Assembly: GCF_025399895.1 (NCBI RefSeq)
Contig: NZ_JAODUA010000012.1
Span: forward strand, 62,001-126,000
Length of the DNA stretch: 64,000 bases
Source of the DNA: Streptomyces sp. ASQP_92
Lineage (GTDB): Bacteria; Actinomycetota; Actinomycetes; Streptomycetales; Streptomycetaceae
Reading direction: 5' to 3'
Shown here piece by piece: positions 27,078-34,756 of this stretch (positions within the stretch are counted from its first letter, which is position 1; each line of letters opens with the position of its first letter). The translations under genes were made by a program, and so were the position numbers. Below the pieces are notes generated by a model. That model was not told the DNA's origin, did no database searches, and worked only from the letters and a program-made list of their open reading frames with translations.

Positions 27078-28484
27078 ATGCGCCCCACACCCCACAGACG
27101 CGGCCCGGCCCGACGCGCCCTGGTCGCCGTCCTCTCCACCCTCGGCCTCGCCGCCGCCTCGGCCGCGGTCGTCGCCCTGCCCGCCAGCGCCTCCGCCCCG
27201 CCACCCCCCGCGGGCTGGTCCACCGTGTTCAGCGACGACTTCAACGGCCCGGCCGGGTCGGGGGTGGACACCAACAACTGGCAGTACACGACCGGCACCA
27301 GCTACCCCGGCGGCCCCGCCAACTTCGGTACCGGCGAGGTCGAGACGATGACCTCGTCCACCAGCAACGTGGCGCTCGACGGCGCCGGGAACCTGCGCAT
27401 CACCCCGCAGCGCGACGCCTCGGGCCACTGGACCTCGGGCCGCGTCGAGACCCGCCGCTCCGACTTCCAGCCCCCCGCCGGCGGCAAGCTCCGCATCGAG
27501 TCGCGCCTGCGGATGCCCGATGTGACGGGCGCCGCCGCCAAGGGCTACTGGCCCGCGTTCTGGGCGCTGGGCGCACCCTTCCGCGGCAACTGGTGGAACT
27601 GGCCCGGCATCGGCGAGCTCGACGTCATGGAGAACGTCCAGGGCCTGAACAACAACTGGTCCACGATGCACTGCGGCACCAGCCCCGGCGGCCCCTGCAA
27701 CGAGACCACCGGCATCGGCGGCCAGAAGGCCTGCGACGGATCCACCTGCCAGGGCGGCTTCCACACCTACGCCGTCGAGTGGGACCGCTCGGGGTCGGTG
27801 GCGCAGATGCGCTTCTCTCTGGACGGCGTCAACTTCCATACCGTGAACCAGAATCAGGTGGACGCGGCGACCTGGACGAACGCCACCAACCACGGCTACT
27901 TCGTCATCCTCAACGTCGCCATGGGCGGCGGCTTCCCCGACGCGTTCGGTGGCGGCCCCGACGCGGGCACCCAGCCGGGCCACTCCCTGTTCGTCGACTA
28001 CGTCACCGTGCTCCAGGCGGGCTCCGGCACGACACCCCCCACCACGCCTCCCACCACCCCGCCCAGCGGTAACCGCGACGCCTACGGCACCCTCCAGGCC
28101 GAGTCGTACGACCAGCAGTCGGGCGTGGTCAAGGAGGCCACCACCGACAGCGGCGGCGGCCAGGACCTCGGCTCCCTCGCCAACGGCGACTGGGCGCTCT
28201 ACAAGGGTGTCGCCTTCGGTACGACGCCGGCCCGGCAGTTCTCCGCGAGGGTGGCGAGCGGCGCGTCCGGCGGGGTCAGCGGTCTGGTGGAGGTACGCCT
28301 GGACAGCCCGAGCAGCGCGCCCGTCGGCAGCTTCGCCGTCGCCAACACGGGCGGCTGGCAGAGCTGGCGCACCGTCCCCGCCAACATCAGCGGCGTCACC
28401 GGCACCCACGACGTGTACCTGACCTTCACCAGCGGCCAGGGCGCGGACTTCGTGAACGTCAACTGGTTCACGTTCGGCCACTGA
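27078..28484 (+). CDS. Secreted endo-beta-1,3-glucanase: GH16 plus CBM6
   Basis: 468 residues. An N-terminal signal peptide (about 1-40, Ala-rich with AxA near SASA) precedes a GH16 catalytic domain (about 45-310) whose ExDxxE motif is IGELDVMENVQG; the first Glu is the nucleophile and the last the acid/base. A Thr/Pro linker (TTPPTTPPTTPP) leads to a C-terminal CBM6-type beta-sandwich (about 335-468) with QAESYDQQSG and NGDWALYKGV. The likely substrate is laminarin or fungal beta-1,3-glucan. The start lies 22 bases behind the second operator palindrome, with GAGAGG upstream. It is probably cotranscribed with the GH64 gene 17 bases further on. Confidence 0.93.
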   Translation: MRPTPHRRGPARRALVAVLSTLGLAAASAAVVALPASASAPPPPAGWSTVFSDDFNGPAGSGVDTNNWQYTTGTSYPGGPANFGTGEVETMTSSTSNVALDGAGNLRITPQRDASGHWTSGRVETRRSDFQPPAGGKLRIESRLRMPDVTGAAAKGYWPAFWALGAPFRGNWWNWPGIGELDVMENVQGLNNNWSTMHCGTSPGGPCNETTGIGGQKACDGSTCQGGFHTYAVEWDRSGSVAQMRFSLDGVNFHTVNQNQVDAATWTNATNHGYFVILNVAMGGGFPDAFGGGPDAGTQPGHSLFVDYVTVLQAGSGTTPPTTPPTTPPSGNRDAYGTLQAESYDQQSGVVKEATTDSGGGQDLGSLANGDWALYKGVAFGTTPARQFSARVASGASGGVSGLVEVRLDSPSSAPVGSFAVANTGGWQSWRTVPANISGVTGTHDVYLTFTSGQGADFVNVNWFTFGH

Positions 28485-28501
28485 TGAGGAGGGGCACAGC
28501 C

Positions 28502-29698
28502 ATGAAGACCGTACGGCTGCTCCTCGCGGCCGCGACCACGAGCGCCCTGCTGTTCCTCGGCGCGGGCACCACCACGGCGACGGCGTCCGACGCCCCGCGG
28601 GCCGTCGCGGCCGGCTTCCCGATCGTGTTCCAGAACAACACCCATGGCGCGTACGCCGACGGCCAGATCTACGTCACCGTGCTCGGCCAGATCACCCCCG
28701 GCCAGTGGTCGTACCTCAAGCCCGACGGCACGACGGCCCACATCAACCACCTCGACGCGAACGCGCCGGGCCACCTCACCAAGCACGGCGTGAACTTCCC
28801 GAACATGTCGTTCACCCTGGCCCAGGTGGGCGGCACGGTGCCCTCCCCGTCCTCGATCCGCGGCGGCCGCGTCTACCTCTCCCTCGGCTCGCCGCTCTAC
28901 ATCCCCGTCGCGCCCGACGACCAGGGCTGGGGCGGCCCCGACCCCAACAACCCCTCCGACCCCAACAACGACGTGTACTACGACTGGTACGAGTACACCT
29001 TCGTCGACGGGCAGGCGGCGTTCGGCGGGAACACCACCCAGGTCGACCAGTTCGGCTTCCCGATGACCGCGCGGCTGCGCCAGACCTCCAGCGGCTACGA
29101 CACGACGCGGGGCATCAGCCGCTCCCGCGCCGAGGTCATGTCGGCGTACGCGTCGAGCGTCGGGGCGGCGTTCCAGCCGCTGCGGTCCACCTATCGCATC
29201 GTGGCCCCGCGCTCGGCCGCCGCCTTCCCCGCCGACCATCTGACGGCGACGGTGAACGGCACGTGGAGCTACTACGCCGCGCATCCGTTCACCCTGAGCC
29301 TGCCGGGCGAGACGTTCTCCGGGCGGGTCTCGGGCGACACCCTGACCTTCACCAGGAACGGGGCCGGCCCCTACACCCTGCGCAGGCCGAGCTCGCGCGA
29401 GGTCATGGCCTGCTCGGGGACGCTCGCCTCGGGCAGCGACGTGGAGAAGCGGCTCGGCGCGGAGTTCTGCGCCGCGTTCAACCGGGGCGTGGCCCAGAAC
29501 ACCGCGCTGTGGCACACCCCGTCCGCGTACTACCCGGGCACCACCCCGAAGAACGACTACGCGGCGTTCTTCCACACGGTGGGCCTGGCCGGCCGGGCGT
29601 ACGGGTTCCCGTACGACGACATCGACGACCAGTCCTCGGTGCAGATCCTGGGCAACGCGAACCCGCCGACGGAGCTGACGCTCTCGATCGGCTGGTGA
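28502..29698 (+). CDS. Secreted GH64 beta-1,3-glucanase (laminaripentaose-producing type)
   Basis: 398 residues. A signal peptide (about 1-34) precedes a domain that begins FPIVFQNNTHGAYADGQIYVTVLGQ, as in GH64 enzymes whose thaumatin-like fold cleaves laminarin into pentaose. Conserved regions include GRVYLSLGSPLYIPV, YDWYEYTFVDG, VDQFGFPMT, EFCAAFNRGV and YGFPYDDIDDQSS. The ATG has GAGGAGG nine bases upstream. With its GH16 neighbour it forms an extracellular beta-1,3-glucan degrading pair under one operator. It ends 3 bases before the stop of the convergent regulator gene. Confidence 0.9.
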   Translation: MKTVRLLLAAATTSALLFLGAGTTTATASDAPRAVAAGFPIVFQNNTHGAYADGQIYVTVLGQITPGQWSYLKPDGTTAHINHLDANAPGHLTKHGVNFPNMSFTLAQVGGTVPSPSSIRGGRVYLSLGSPLYIPVAPDDQGWGGPDPNNPSDPNNDVYYDWYEYTFVDGQAAFGGNTTQVDQFGFPMTARLRQTSSGYDTTRGISRSRAEVMSAYASSVGAAFQPLRSTYRIVAPRSAAAFPADHLTATVNGTWSYYAAHPFTLSLPGETFSGRVSGDTLTFTRNGAGPYTLRRPSSREVMACSGTLASGSDVEKRLGAEFCAAFNRGVAQNTALWHTPSAYYPGTTPKNDYAAFFHTVGLAGRAYGFPYDDIDDQSSVQILGNANPPTELTLSIGW

Positions 29699-29701
29699 GG
29701 G

Positions 29702-30703
29702 TCAACGTGGTCGTCGCCCGCTCGGGTGCGTCGTGCTGAAGCGGGCGCGGTAGGCCGAGGGGGTGACCCCCAGGTGGCGCAGGAACACCCTGCGCAGGGT
29801 CTCGTCGCTGCCCAGGCCGCTGCGGTGGGCCGCCTCCGTGACCGTCCCGCCCGCGTCGAGGAGTGCCCGGGCGGCTTCGAGGCGCATCGACTCGACATAG
29901 CCGCCCGGCGTACAGCCGACCTCCTCGGTGAAGAGCCGGGTCAGATGGCGGGCGCTGAGGCCGGCCCTGCGGGCGAGGTGGGGAAGGGAGTGGTCGGCTG
30001 CCGGGTCCGTGGCGATGGAGCGCAGGAGTGCGGCGAGCGCGCCGTGGCGCGGGGCGGGGGTGCGGGAGGCGACGGAGAACTGGGACTGGCCGCCCGGGCG
30101 CTGGAGGAAGACCACGAGGTCGCGGGCGACTTCGCGGGTGAGGTCGGGCCCTTCGTCGGCTTCGACCAGGGCCAGCGACAGGTCGAGTCCCGCGCTCACC
30201 CCCGCCGAGGTGTAGATCCGCCCGTCCTTCACGAAGATCGCGTCGCCGTCCACGTCGATGTCGCGATGGCGTCGGGTGAGCGTGGCCGTGTGCCGCCAGT
30301 GCGTGGTGGCGCGGCGACCGCGCAGCAGCCCCGCCTCGGCGAGCGCGAAGGCGCCGGTGCAGACGGACGCGGTGCGCCAGGACACCGCGTGCAGGGCGCG
30401 GGTGGCGTCGACGAGTCCGGCCGGCATCCGCTCGGGGAGACCGGGAGACCCGGGCACGATCAGCGTGTGGACGCGCCCCGCGCACGCGTCGACCGGGTCC
30501 GTGAGCAGCCGGGTACCGGCCGAGGTGGTGACCGGCCCGCCCGAGGGGGAGAACAGGGTCACTTCGTAGCGGGCGCCCAGGGTGGCCGCCGTACTGAACA
30601 CCTCCAGCGGGGCCGAGACATCGAGCAGTCGTACGCCGTCGTACGCGAGGACGGCGATGGTGCGAGAGAGGGACCGCGGCAAGGGGAGTTCGCGCGTGCT
30701 CAT
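29702..30703 (-). CDS. GlxA-family AraC-type transcriptional regulator
   Basis: 333 residues. The N-terminal DJ-1/PfpI-like domain (about 12-185) has TIAVLAYDGVRLLDVSAPLEVF and ASVCTGAFALAEAGLL with the nucleophile-elbow Cys; the C-terminal part (about 215-325) carries the two AraC helix-turn-helix units, including LARRAGLSARHLTRLFTEEVG and VTEAAHRSGLGSDETLRRVF. GlxA-type proteins sense small molecules or thiol state and activate nearby genes. The ATG lies directly after GGGGAG, an unusually short spacing. Targets are unknown; it is divergent from the HD hydrolase gene. Confidence 0.9.
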   Translation of the reverse strand: MSTRELPLPRSLSRTIAVLAYDGVRLLDVSAPLEVFSTAATLGARYEVTLFSPSGGPVTTSAGTRLLTDPVDACAGRVHTLIVPGSPGLPERMPAGLVDATRALHAVSWRTASVCTGAFALAEAGLLRGRRATTHWRHTATLTRRHRDIDVDGDAIFVKDGRIYTSAGVSAGLDLSLALVEADEGPDLTREVARDLVVFLQRPGGQSQFSVASRTPAPRHGALAALLRSIATDPAADHSLPHLARRAGLSARHLTRLFTEEVGCTPGGYVESMRLEAARALLDAGGTVTEAAHRSGLGSDETLRRVFLRHLGVTPSAYRARFSTTHPSGRRPR

Positions 30704-30870
30704 CTCCCCAGGTTAGCGCCGTGCCATGGCCAGATGTGTGGGATTCCTGTCCGGATGGACATGGCGGGTGGGGGTGCGCGGGCGGCAGGTTGAGGGGAGC
30801 ACGGCAGAGATGCCGACAGGGCCCCGGCACCCGTCGCGGACCCGGCCGCCGCACCCGAACAGGAGCCGAA

Positions 30871-31509
30871 GTGACCCCACGTATCGCCGATGTCGCGATC
30901 CCCGACAGCGCACTCGCCCAGGAGGCGACCGAGCTGGTCCGCGACCTCGCGGGCGAGCTGCTCTACGCCCACTCGCGCCGCGTCTTCCTCTTCGGAGCGC
31001 TGCGCGGCCACCGGCGCGGCCTGGCCTTCGACCCGGAACTCCTGTACGTGGCGGCGCTCTTCCACGACCTGGGGCTGACACCGACGTACGCCACGTCCCA
31101 GCAGCGCTTCGAACTCGACGGCGCGGGCGCCGCCCGGGACTTCCTGCTGCGGCACGGCCTGCCGGCCGAGCGGGCCCGGACCGCCTGGACGGCGATCGCC
31201 CTGCACACGACGCCGGAGATCCCCCACCGGATGGAGCCGGAGATCGCGCTGGTCACCGCGGGCGTCGAGGTCGACGTCCTGGGGTTCGGCTTCGACGAGC
31301 TCACGGACGCCCAGCGGGAGGCGGTCGTGGCCGCCCACCCGAGACCGGACTTCAAGCGGCGGATCCTCGCGGCGTTCACCGAGGGCATCGCCCACCGCCC
31401 GGACACCGCGTTCGGCAACGTCAAGGCCGACGTGCTCGCCCGCTTCTCGCCGGGCTTCGTCCGTACCGACTTCGTCTCCGTCATCGAGAACTCGCGGTGG
31501 TCCGCATGA
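30871..31509 (+). CDS. HD-domain phosphohydrolase
   Basis: 212 residues from a GTG with AGGAG five bases upstream. The HD metal-binding pattern is visible: HSRRVFLFG, then LFHDLGLTPTY with the HD pair, and IALHTTPEIP in the second half. Members hydrolyse phosphate esters, nucleotides or related substrates in the cytoplasm. Bacterial proteins of this subtype often resemble cyanamide hydratase. Its stop overlaps the start of the next gene (ATGA), so the two are coexpressed. Confidence 0.85.
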   Translation: MTPRIADVAIPDSALAQEATELVRDLAGELLYAHSRRVFLFGALRGHRRGLAFDPELLYVAALFHDLGLTPTYATSQQRFELDGAGAARDFLLRHGLPAERARTAWTAIALHTTPEIPHRMEPEIALVTAGVEVDVLGFGFDELTDAQREAVVAAHPRPDFKRRILAAFTEGIAHRPDTAFGNVKADVLARFSPGFVRTDFVSVIENSRWSA

Positions 31510-31982
31510 GCCCTGCCGAGGAGATCCCCGTCCGGCCTCCCGTGCCGCCGTTCACCGAGGCCGGGGCGCGCGCGAAGGTGCGGGCCGCCGAGGACGCCTG
31601 GAACACGCGTGACCCCGAACGGGTCGCGCTCGCCTACACAGAGGACTCGGTGTGGCGCAATCGCGACTCCTTCCTGACCGGCCGGGCGGAGATCCGCGCC
31701 TTCCTCGCCGCGAAGTGGCGCAGGGAGCTCGACTACGCGCTGCGCAAGGACCTGTGGGCGTACGGGGACGACCGGATCGCGGTCCGCTTCCAGTACGAGT
31801 GGCGTGACGCGGACGGCCGCCACTGGCGCTCGTACGGCAACGAACTGTGGGAGTTCGACGCGCACGGCCTGATGCGGCGACGTGAGGCGAGCATCAACGA
31901 CGTACCCATCCGGGCCGAGGACCGGCGGATCCTCGGACCCCGGCGGCCCGGGGAGGACGGGGCCGCGTTGCCGCTGGAGTGA
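31506..31982 (+). CDS. SnoaL-like protein of the DUF1348 family
   Basis: 158 residues. The family pattern is recognisable: KVRAAEDAWNTRDPERVALAYTEDSVWRNRD, FLAAKWRRELDYALRK, VRFQYEWRD, YGNELWEFD, and MRRREASINDVPI. The fold is the NTF2/SnoaL-like cone; function unknown, though such proteins are small-molecule binders or lyases. Translation is coupled to the HD hydrolase gene through an ATGA overlap. A strong terminator follows 17 bases later. Confidence 0.88.
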   Translation: MSPAEEIPVRPPVPPFTEAGARAKVRAAEDAWNTRDPERVALAYTEDSVWRNRDSFLTGRAEIRAFLAAKWRRELDYALRKDLWAYGDDRIAVRFQYEWRDADGRHWRSYGNELWEFDAHGLMRRREASINDVPIRAEDRRILGPRRPGEDGAALPLE

Positions 31983-31998
31983 CGCGGGGCCCGGTCGC

Positions 31999-32041
31999 AC
32001 GAGGGGCCCCGCCCGGCAGTGCGCCGGGCGGGGCCCCTCGT
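31999..32041. terminator. Bidirectional terminator, perfect 19-bp stem
   Basis: ACGAGGGGCCCCGCCCGGC pairs perfectly with GCCGGGCGGGGCCCCTCGT around a five-base loop (AGTGC), between convergent genes. Confidence 0.9.
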
Positions 32042-32060
32042 GGTGTTCGCTACCCCGGGG

Positions 32061-32936
32061 TCAATCGTTGCCCTGGAGGATGGAGATCAGCCGCAGCGCC
32101 TCCAGGTAGATCCACACCAGGGTCATGGTGAGGCCGAAGGCCGCCAGCCAGGACTCCTCGCGCGGGGCGCCGTAGGTGATCCCGTCCTCGACCTGCTTGA
32201 AGTCGAGGGCGAGGAAGCACGCACCGAGGATGATGCCGATGATCCCGAAGAGGATGCCGAGGCCACCGCTGCGGAAGCCGAGGCCGTCCCCGCCGCCGAA
32301 GACGGCGAACAGCGAGTTGACCAGCATCAGGAGCACGAAGCCGATGGCCGCGGCCATGACGAAACCGGTGAAGCGGCGGTTGACCCGGATCAGCCGGGTC
32401 TTGTAGGCGATGAGCACGCCGGCGAAGACGGCCATCGTGCCCAGCACCGCCTGCGGCACCGCGCCCGCCGACACATACGTCGTGACGACCGAGCTGATCA
32501 CGCCGAGGAAGACGCCCTCGAAGGCCGCGTACCCGAGGATCAGCGCCGGCGTCGGCCTGCGCTTGAAGGACTGCACCATGGCGAGGACGAACGCGATCAG
32601 CGCGGAACCGATGGCGATGCCGTAGGACTTGTTGATGTTCGCCGCGTCGACCGGCAGCGCCAGCCAGGCGACGACCGCACCCGCGACGACCGTGCCGAGC
32701 GTGATCGCGGTGCGCGAGACCACGTCGTCGATCGTCATCGCGCCGGAACGGGCCGGCGCCTGCGGGACGCCCTGCTGCGTGTCCTGCTGGGCGTACGGAT
32801 TCGTCGCGTACGGGTTCGTGGGCGCCTGCGCGTACGGGTTGCCCCCGGCCTGCGGCTGCTGCGCGGTGTCGAAACCGGCGTAGCCGTTGTCGCGGCTGAA
32901 CCCCCGTCGCGAGAAGACCGGGTTGCTGCTCCTCAT
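32061..32936 (-). CDS. Bax inhibitor-1/YccA-family membrane protein
   Basis: 291 residues. A cytoplasmic N-terminus rich in Asn, Pro and Tyr, with repeated NPYA and NPYATNPYAQQ motifs (about 30-55), precedes seven membrane segments between about 70 and 285. The BI-1 pattern is seen in TRLIRVNRRFTGFV and in LDFKQVEDGI near the last helices, which holds the conserved Asp of these putative pH-sensitive calcium channels. Length and topology fit the actinobacterial form. It is divergent from nothing: the bldA gene lies upstream in the same direction. Confidence 0.9.
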   Translation of the reverse strand: MRSSNPVFSRRGFSRDNGYAGFDTAQQPQAGGNPYAQAPTNPYATNPYAQQDTQQGVPQAPARSGAMTIDDVVSRTAITLGTVVAGAVVAWLALPVDAANINKSYGIAIGSALIAFVLAMVQSFKRRPTPALILGYAAFEGVFLGVISSVVTTYVSAGAVPQAVLGTMAVFAGVLIAYKTRLIRVNRRFTGFVMAAAIGFVLLMLVNSLFAVFGGGDGLGFRSGGLGILFGIIGIILGACFLALDFKQVEDGITYGAPREESWLAAFGLTMTLVWIYLEALRLISILQGND

Positions 32937-33036
32937 CTCACTCCTCCATGGCCACCGTGCGCGGCCTTGCCGTCAAGGGTAATGGGCATGCAAAGAAACC
33001 ACGTACTGCCTAGGGAGGATCTTCACGCGGGGAGGA

Positions 33037-33061
33037 GGGGTGTGCAAGGGTCCGACACCCC
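33037..33061 (-). terminator. Hairpin downstream of the tRNA gene
   Basis: GGGGTGT and ACACCCC form a perfect seven-base stem with an 11-base loop, 30 bases downstream of the tRNA 3' end. Confidence 0.5.
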
Positions 33062-33091
33062 GACGCGCGGGGCGGCCGGAGCCTGCGTGAG

Positions 33092-33173
33092 TGCCCGGAG
33101 CCGGACTCGAACCGGCACGGCCCGAAGGCCAGCGAGGTTTAAGCTCGCCGTGTCTGCGTTCCACCATCCGGGC
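33092..33173 (-). tRNA. bldA: tRNA-Leu (UAA), bldA
   Basis: An 82-nucleotide class II tRNA folds fully: acceptor GCCCGGA/TCCGGGC, D arm GTG/CAC, anticodon stem GCGAG/CTCGC with loop CTTAAAC (anticodon TAA), long variable arm GGCC-TTCG-GGCC, and T arm GCCGG-TTCGAGT-CCGGC; discriminator A, no encoded CCA. Anticodon UAA reads the very rare UUA codon. In Streptomyces this tRNA is the bldA product, which controls aerial growth and antibiotic production through TTA-containing genes. The sequence is close to the S. coelicolor bldA that I remember. By eye I found no in-frame TTA codon in the genes of this window. Confidence 0.97.
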
Positions 33174-33618
33174 AAGGGCGCGCGGCTCCGCGTTTCGCGG
33201 GACGAGCCTAGCCGGGCGTGTCCCTCGAACAGCGGAACAGCTATCCGATGTTGTCTTATTTTATTGGCGCTTGAGGGTGCGTCAGCACAGCTCGGAGCGG
33301 TGTTGGCACATGCCGGAGGCGGTTGGCCGGGCGTCCGGGCCGTCCCGGAACGCGGAATGGGAATGACGGAAAGTCGATGCCCCGTCACACCATTCGCGCA
33401 GAGGTTGGCACGCCCCGCGGGAGTCCGCCCGGAGCGGCGGTCGCGGGCGCCTGGATCCGGTGACCGTCTCAGGGACGCCGTCATACCTCAGGAGGACGGA
33501 AGCGGCTCCCGCGTCCGACTCAAGAGGGCCCCCGAACGGGCACAGGGACTGACGATCCGGCGGCGGTGGGCGGCAAGGATGGGAACGTCCCCGAAAGCCG
33601 TTCGACAGGAGCACCTCC
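33174..33618. promoter_or_regulatory. 445-base region upstream of bldA and the ABC transporter
   Basis: This region must hold the promoter of bldA (leftward) and of the ABC genes (rightward). It contains an unusual A/T run, GTCTTATTTTATTGG (33251-33265), in a genome where such runs are rare. I cannot place a -10/-35 pair with certainty, and see no gene here. Confidence 0.45.
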
Positions 33619-34389
33619 GTGACCACCATCCCCACCGCACACCGCGCGACCGCGGTGGCCGCCCGCGCCATCGAACTGTCGAAGGTCTACGGCACGGGCG
33701 AGACCCAGGTGGTCGCCCTCGACCAGGTCACGGTCGACTTCCGGCAGGGCGAGTTCACCGCGATCATGGGCCCCTCGGGCTCCGGCAAGTCCACGCTGAT
33801 GCACTGCGTCGCCGGTCTGGACTCCTTCAGCTCCGGCGCCGTCCGCATCGGCGAGACCGAGCTCGGCTCCCTCAAGGACAAGCAGCTCACCCAGCTGCGC
33901 CGGGACAAGATCGGCTTCATCTTCCAGGCGTTCAACCTGCTGCCCACGCTGACCGCCCTGGAGAACATCACGCTGCCGATGGACATAGCGGGCCGCAAGC
34001 CGAACAAGCAGTGGCTCGACCAGGTCATCTCCATGGTGGGCCTCGCGGACCGCCTCGGCCACCGTCCCACCCAGCTCTCCGGCGGCCAGCAGCAGCGCGT
34101 CGCCGTGGCCCGCGCGCTCGCCTCCCAGCCGGAGATCATCTTCGGCGACGAGCCGACCGGAAACCTGGACTCGCGCTCCGGCGCGGAGGTTCTCGGCTTC
34201 CTGCGCAACTCGGTGCGCGAGCTCGGGCAGACGGTGGTCATGGTGACCCATGACCCGGTCGCCGCGTCCTACGCGGACCGGGTCATCTTCCTCGCCGACG
34301 GGCGGATCGTGGACGAGATGCTGCGGCCCAGTGCGGATGGGGTGCTCGACCGGATGAAGGCGTTCGAGGCGAAGGGCCGCACCAGCTAG
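33619..34389 (+). CDS. ABC transporter ATP-binding protein, MacB/LolD type
   Basis: 256 residues from a GTG with AGGAG seven bases upstream. All nucleotide-binding motifs are intact: Walker A GPSGSGKST (about 52-60), Q-loop FIFQAFNLLP, signature LSGGQQQR, Walker B IIFGDEPTGNLDSRS and H-loop VTHDP. It drives a MacB-like transporter, in which the permease moves substrates out of the membrane or periplasmic face rather than through a classical channel. The cognate permease gene is 367 bases downstream, separated by intergenic repeats. Confidence 0.94.
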   Translation: MTTIPTAHRATAVAARAIELSKVYGTGETQVVALDQVTVDFRQGEFTAIMGPSGSGKSTLMHCVAGLDSFSSGAVRIGETELGSLKDKQLTQLRRDKIGFIFQAFNLLPTLTALENITLPMDIAGRKPNKQWLDQVISMVGLADRLGHRPTQLSGGQQQRVAVARALASQPEIIFGDEPTGNLDSRSGAEVLGFLRNSVRELGQTVVMVTHDPVAASYADRVIFLADGRIVDEMLRPSADGVLDRMKAFEAKGRTS

Positions 34390-34439
34390 CCCGAGCCGTC
34401 GGTGGCGCTGCCCCCGAACCCCCTGGGCGTGTTTCGCCC

Positions 34440-34680
34440 GCGCCCCGCACCGGCGGGGGCTCCGCCCCCTGCACCCCCGTTCGCGCCTGAACGGCGCTCG
34501 TCCTCAATCGCCGGACGGGCTAGGTATGCCCATGCTGCCCCGCACCGAATATTTAAGGGGCGCGGGGAACTGCGCGACCAGCCACGCACGGCCCGCAGAC
34601 CGAAGGGCCCTCAGGGGCGCGGGGAACTGCGCGAACGGCCCCGCGGCCCCGCACGGCCCGCACCCATCCAGCACCGCCCC
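34440..34680. repeat. Composite intergenic repeat, copy 4, inside the ABC operon
   Basis: Module B is present in reverse orientation (about 34440-34525, with GGCGGGGGCTCCGCC in place of the palindrome), followed by two reversed module A cores (GGGGCGCGGGGAACTGCGCG near 34557 and 34614). It separates the ATPase and permease genes of one transporter. Confidence 0.85.
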
Positions 34681-34756
34681 CTCCCCGGAGGGGCTCGCAC
34701 CGCACCCTCCCCGGAGGGGCCGGCTCCAGAGAACTCACCAGGACTGAGAAGACCCC

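Noticed and set aside
33023..33484. Minus-strand 153-residue frame overlapping bldA
   Set aside because: It contains the entire tRNA gene and has no domain or ribosome binding site.
32019..34253. Very long plus-strand frames across BI-1, bldA and the ABC gene
   Set aside because: They arise from the high GC content with few stop codons; strand and codon bias support the other frames.
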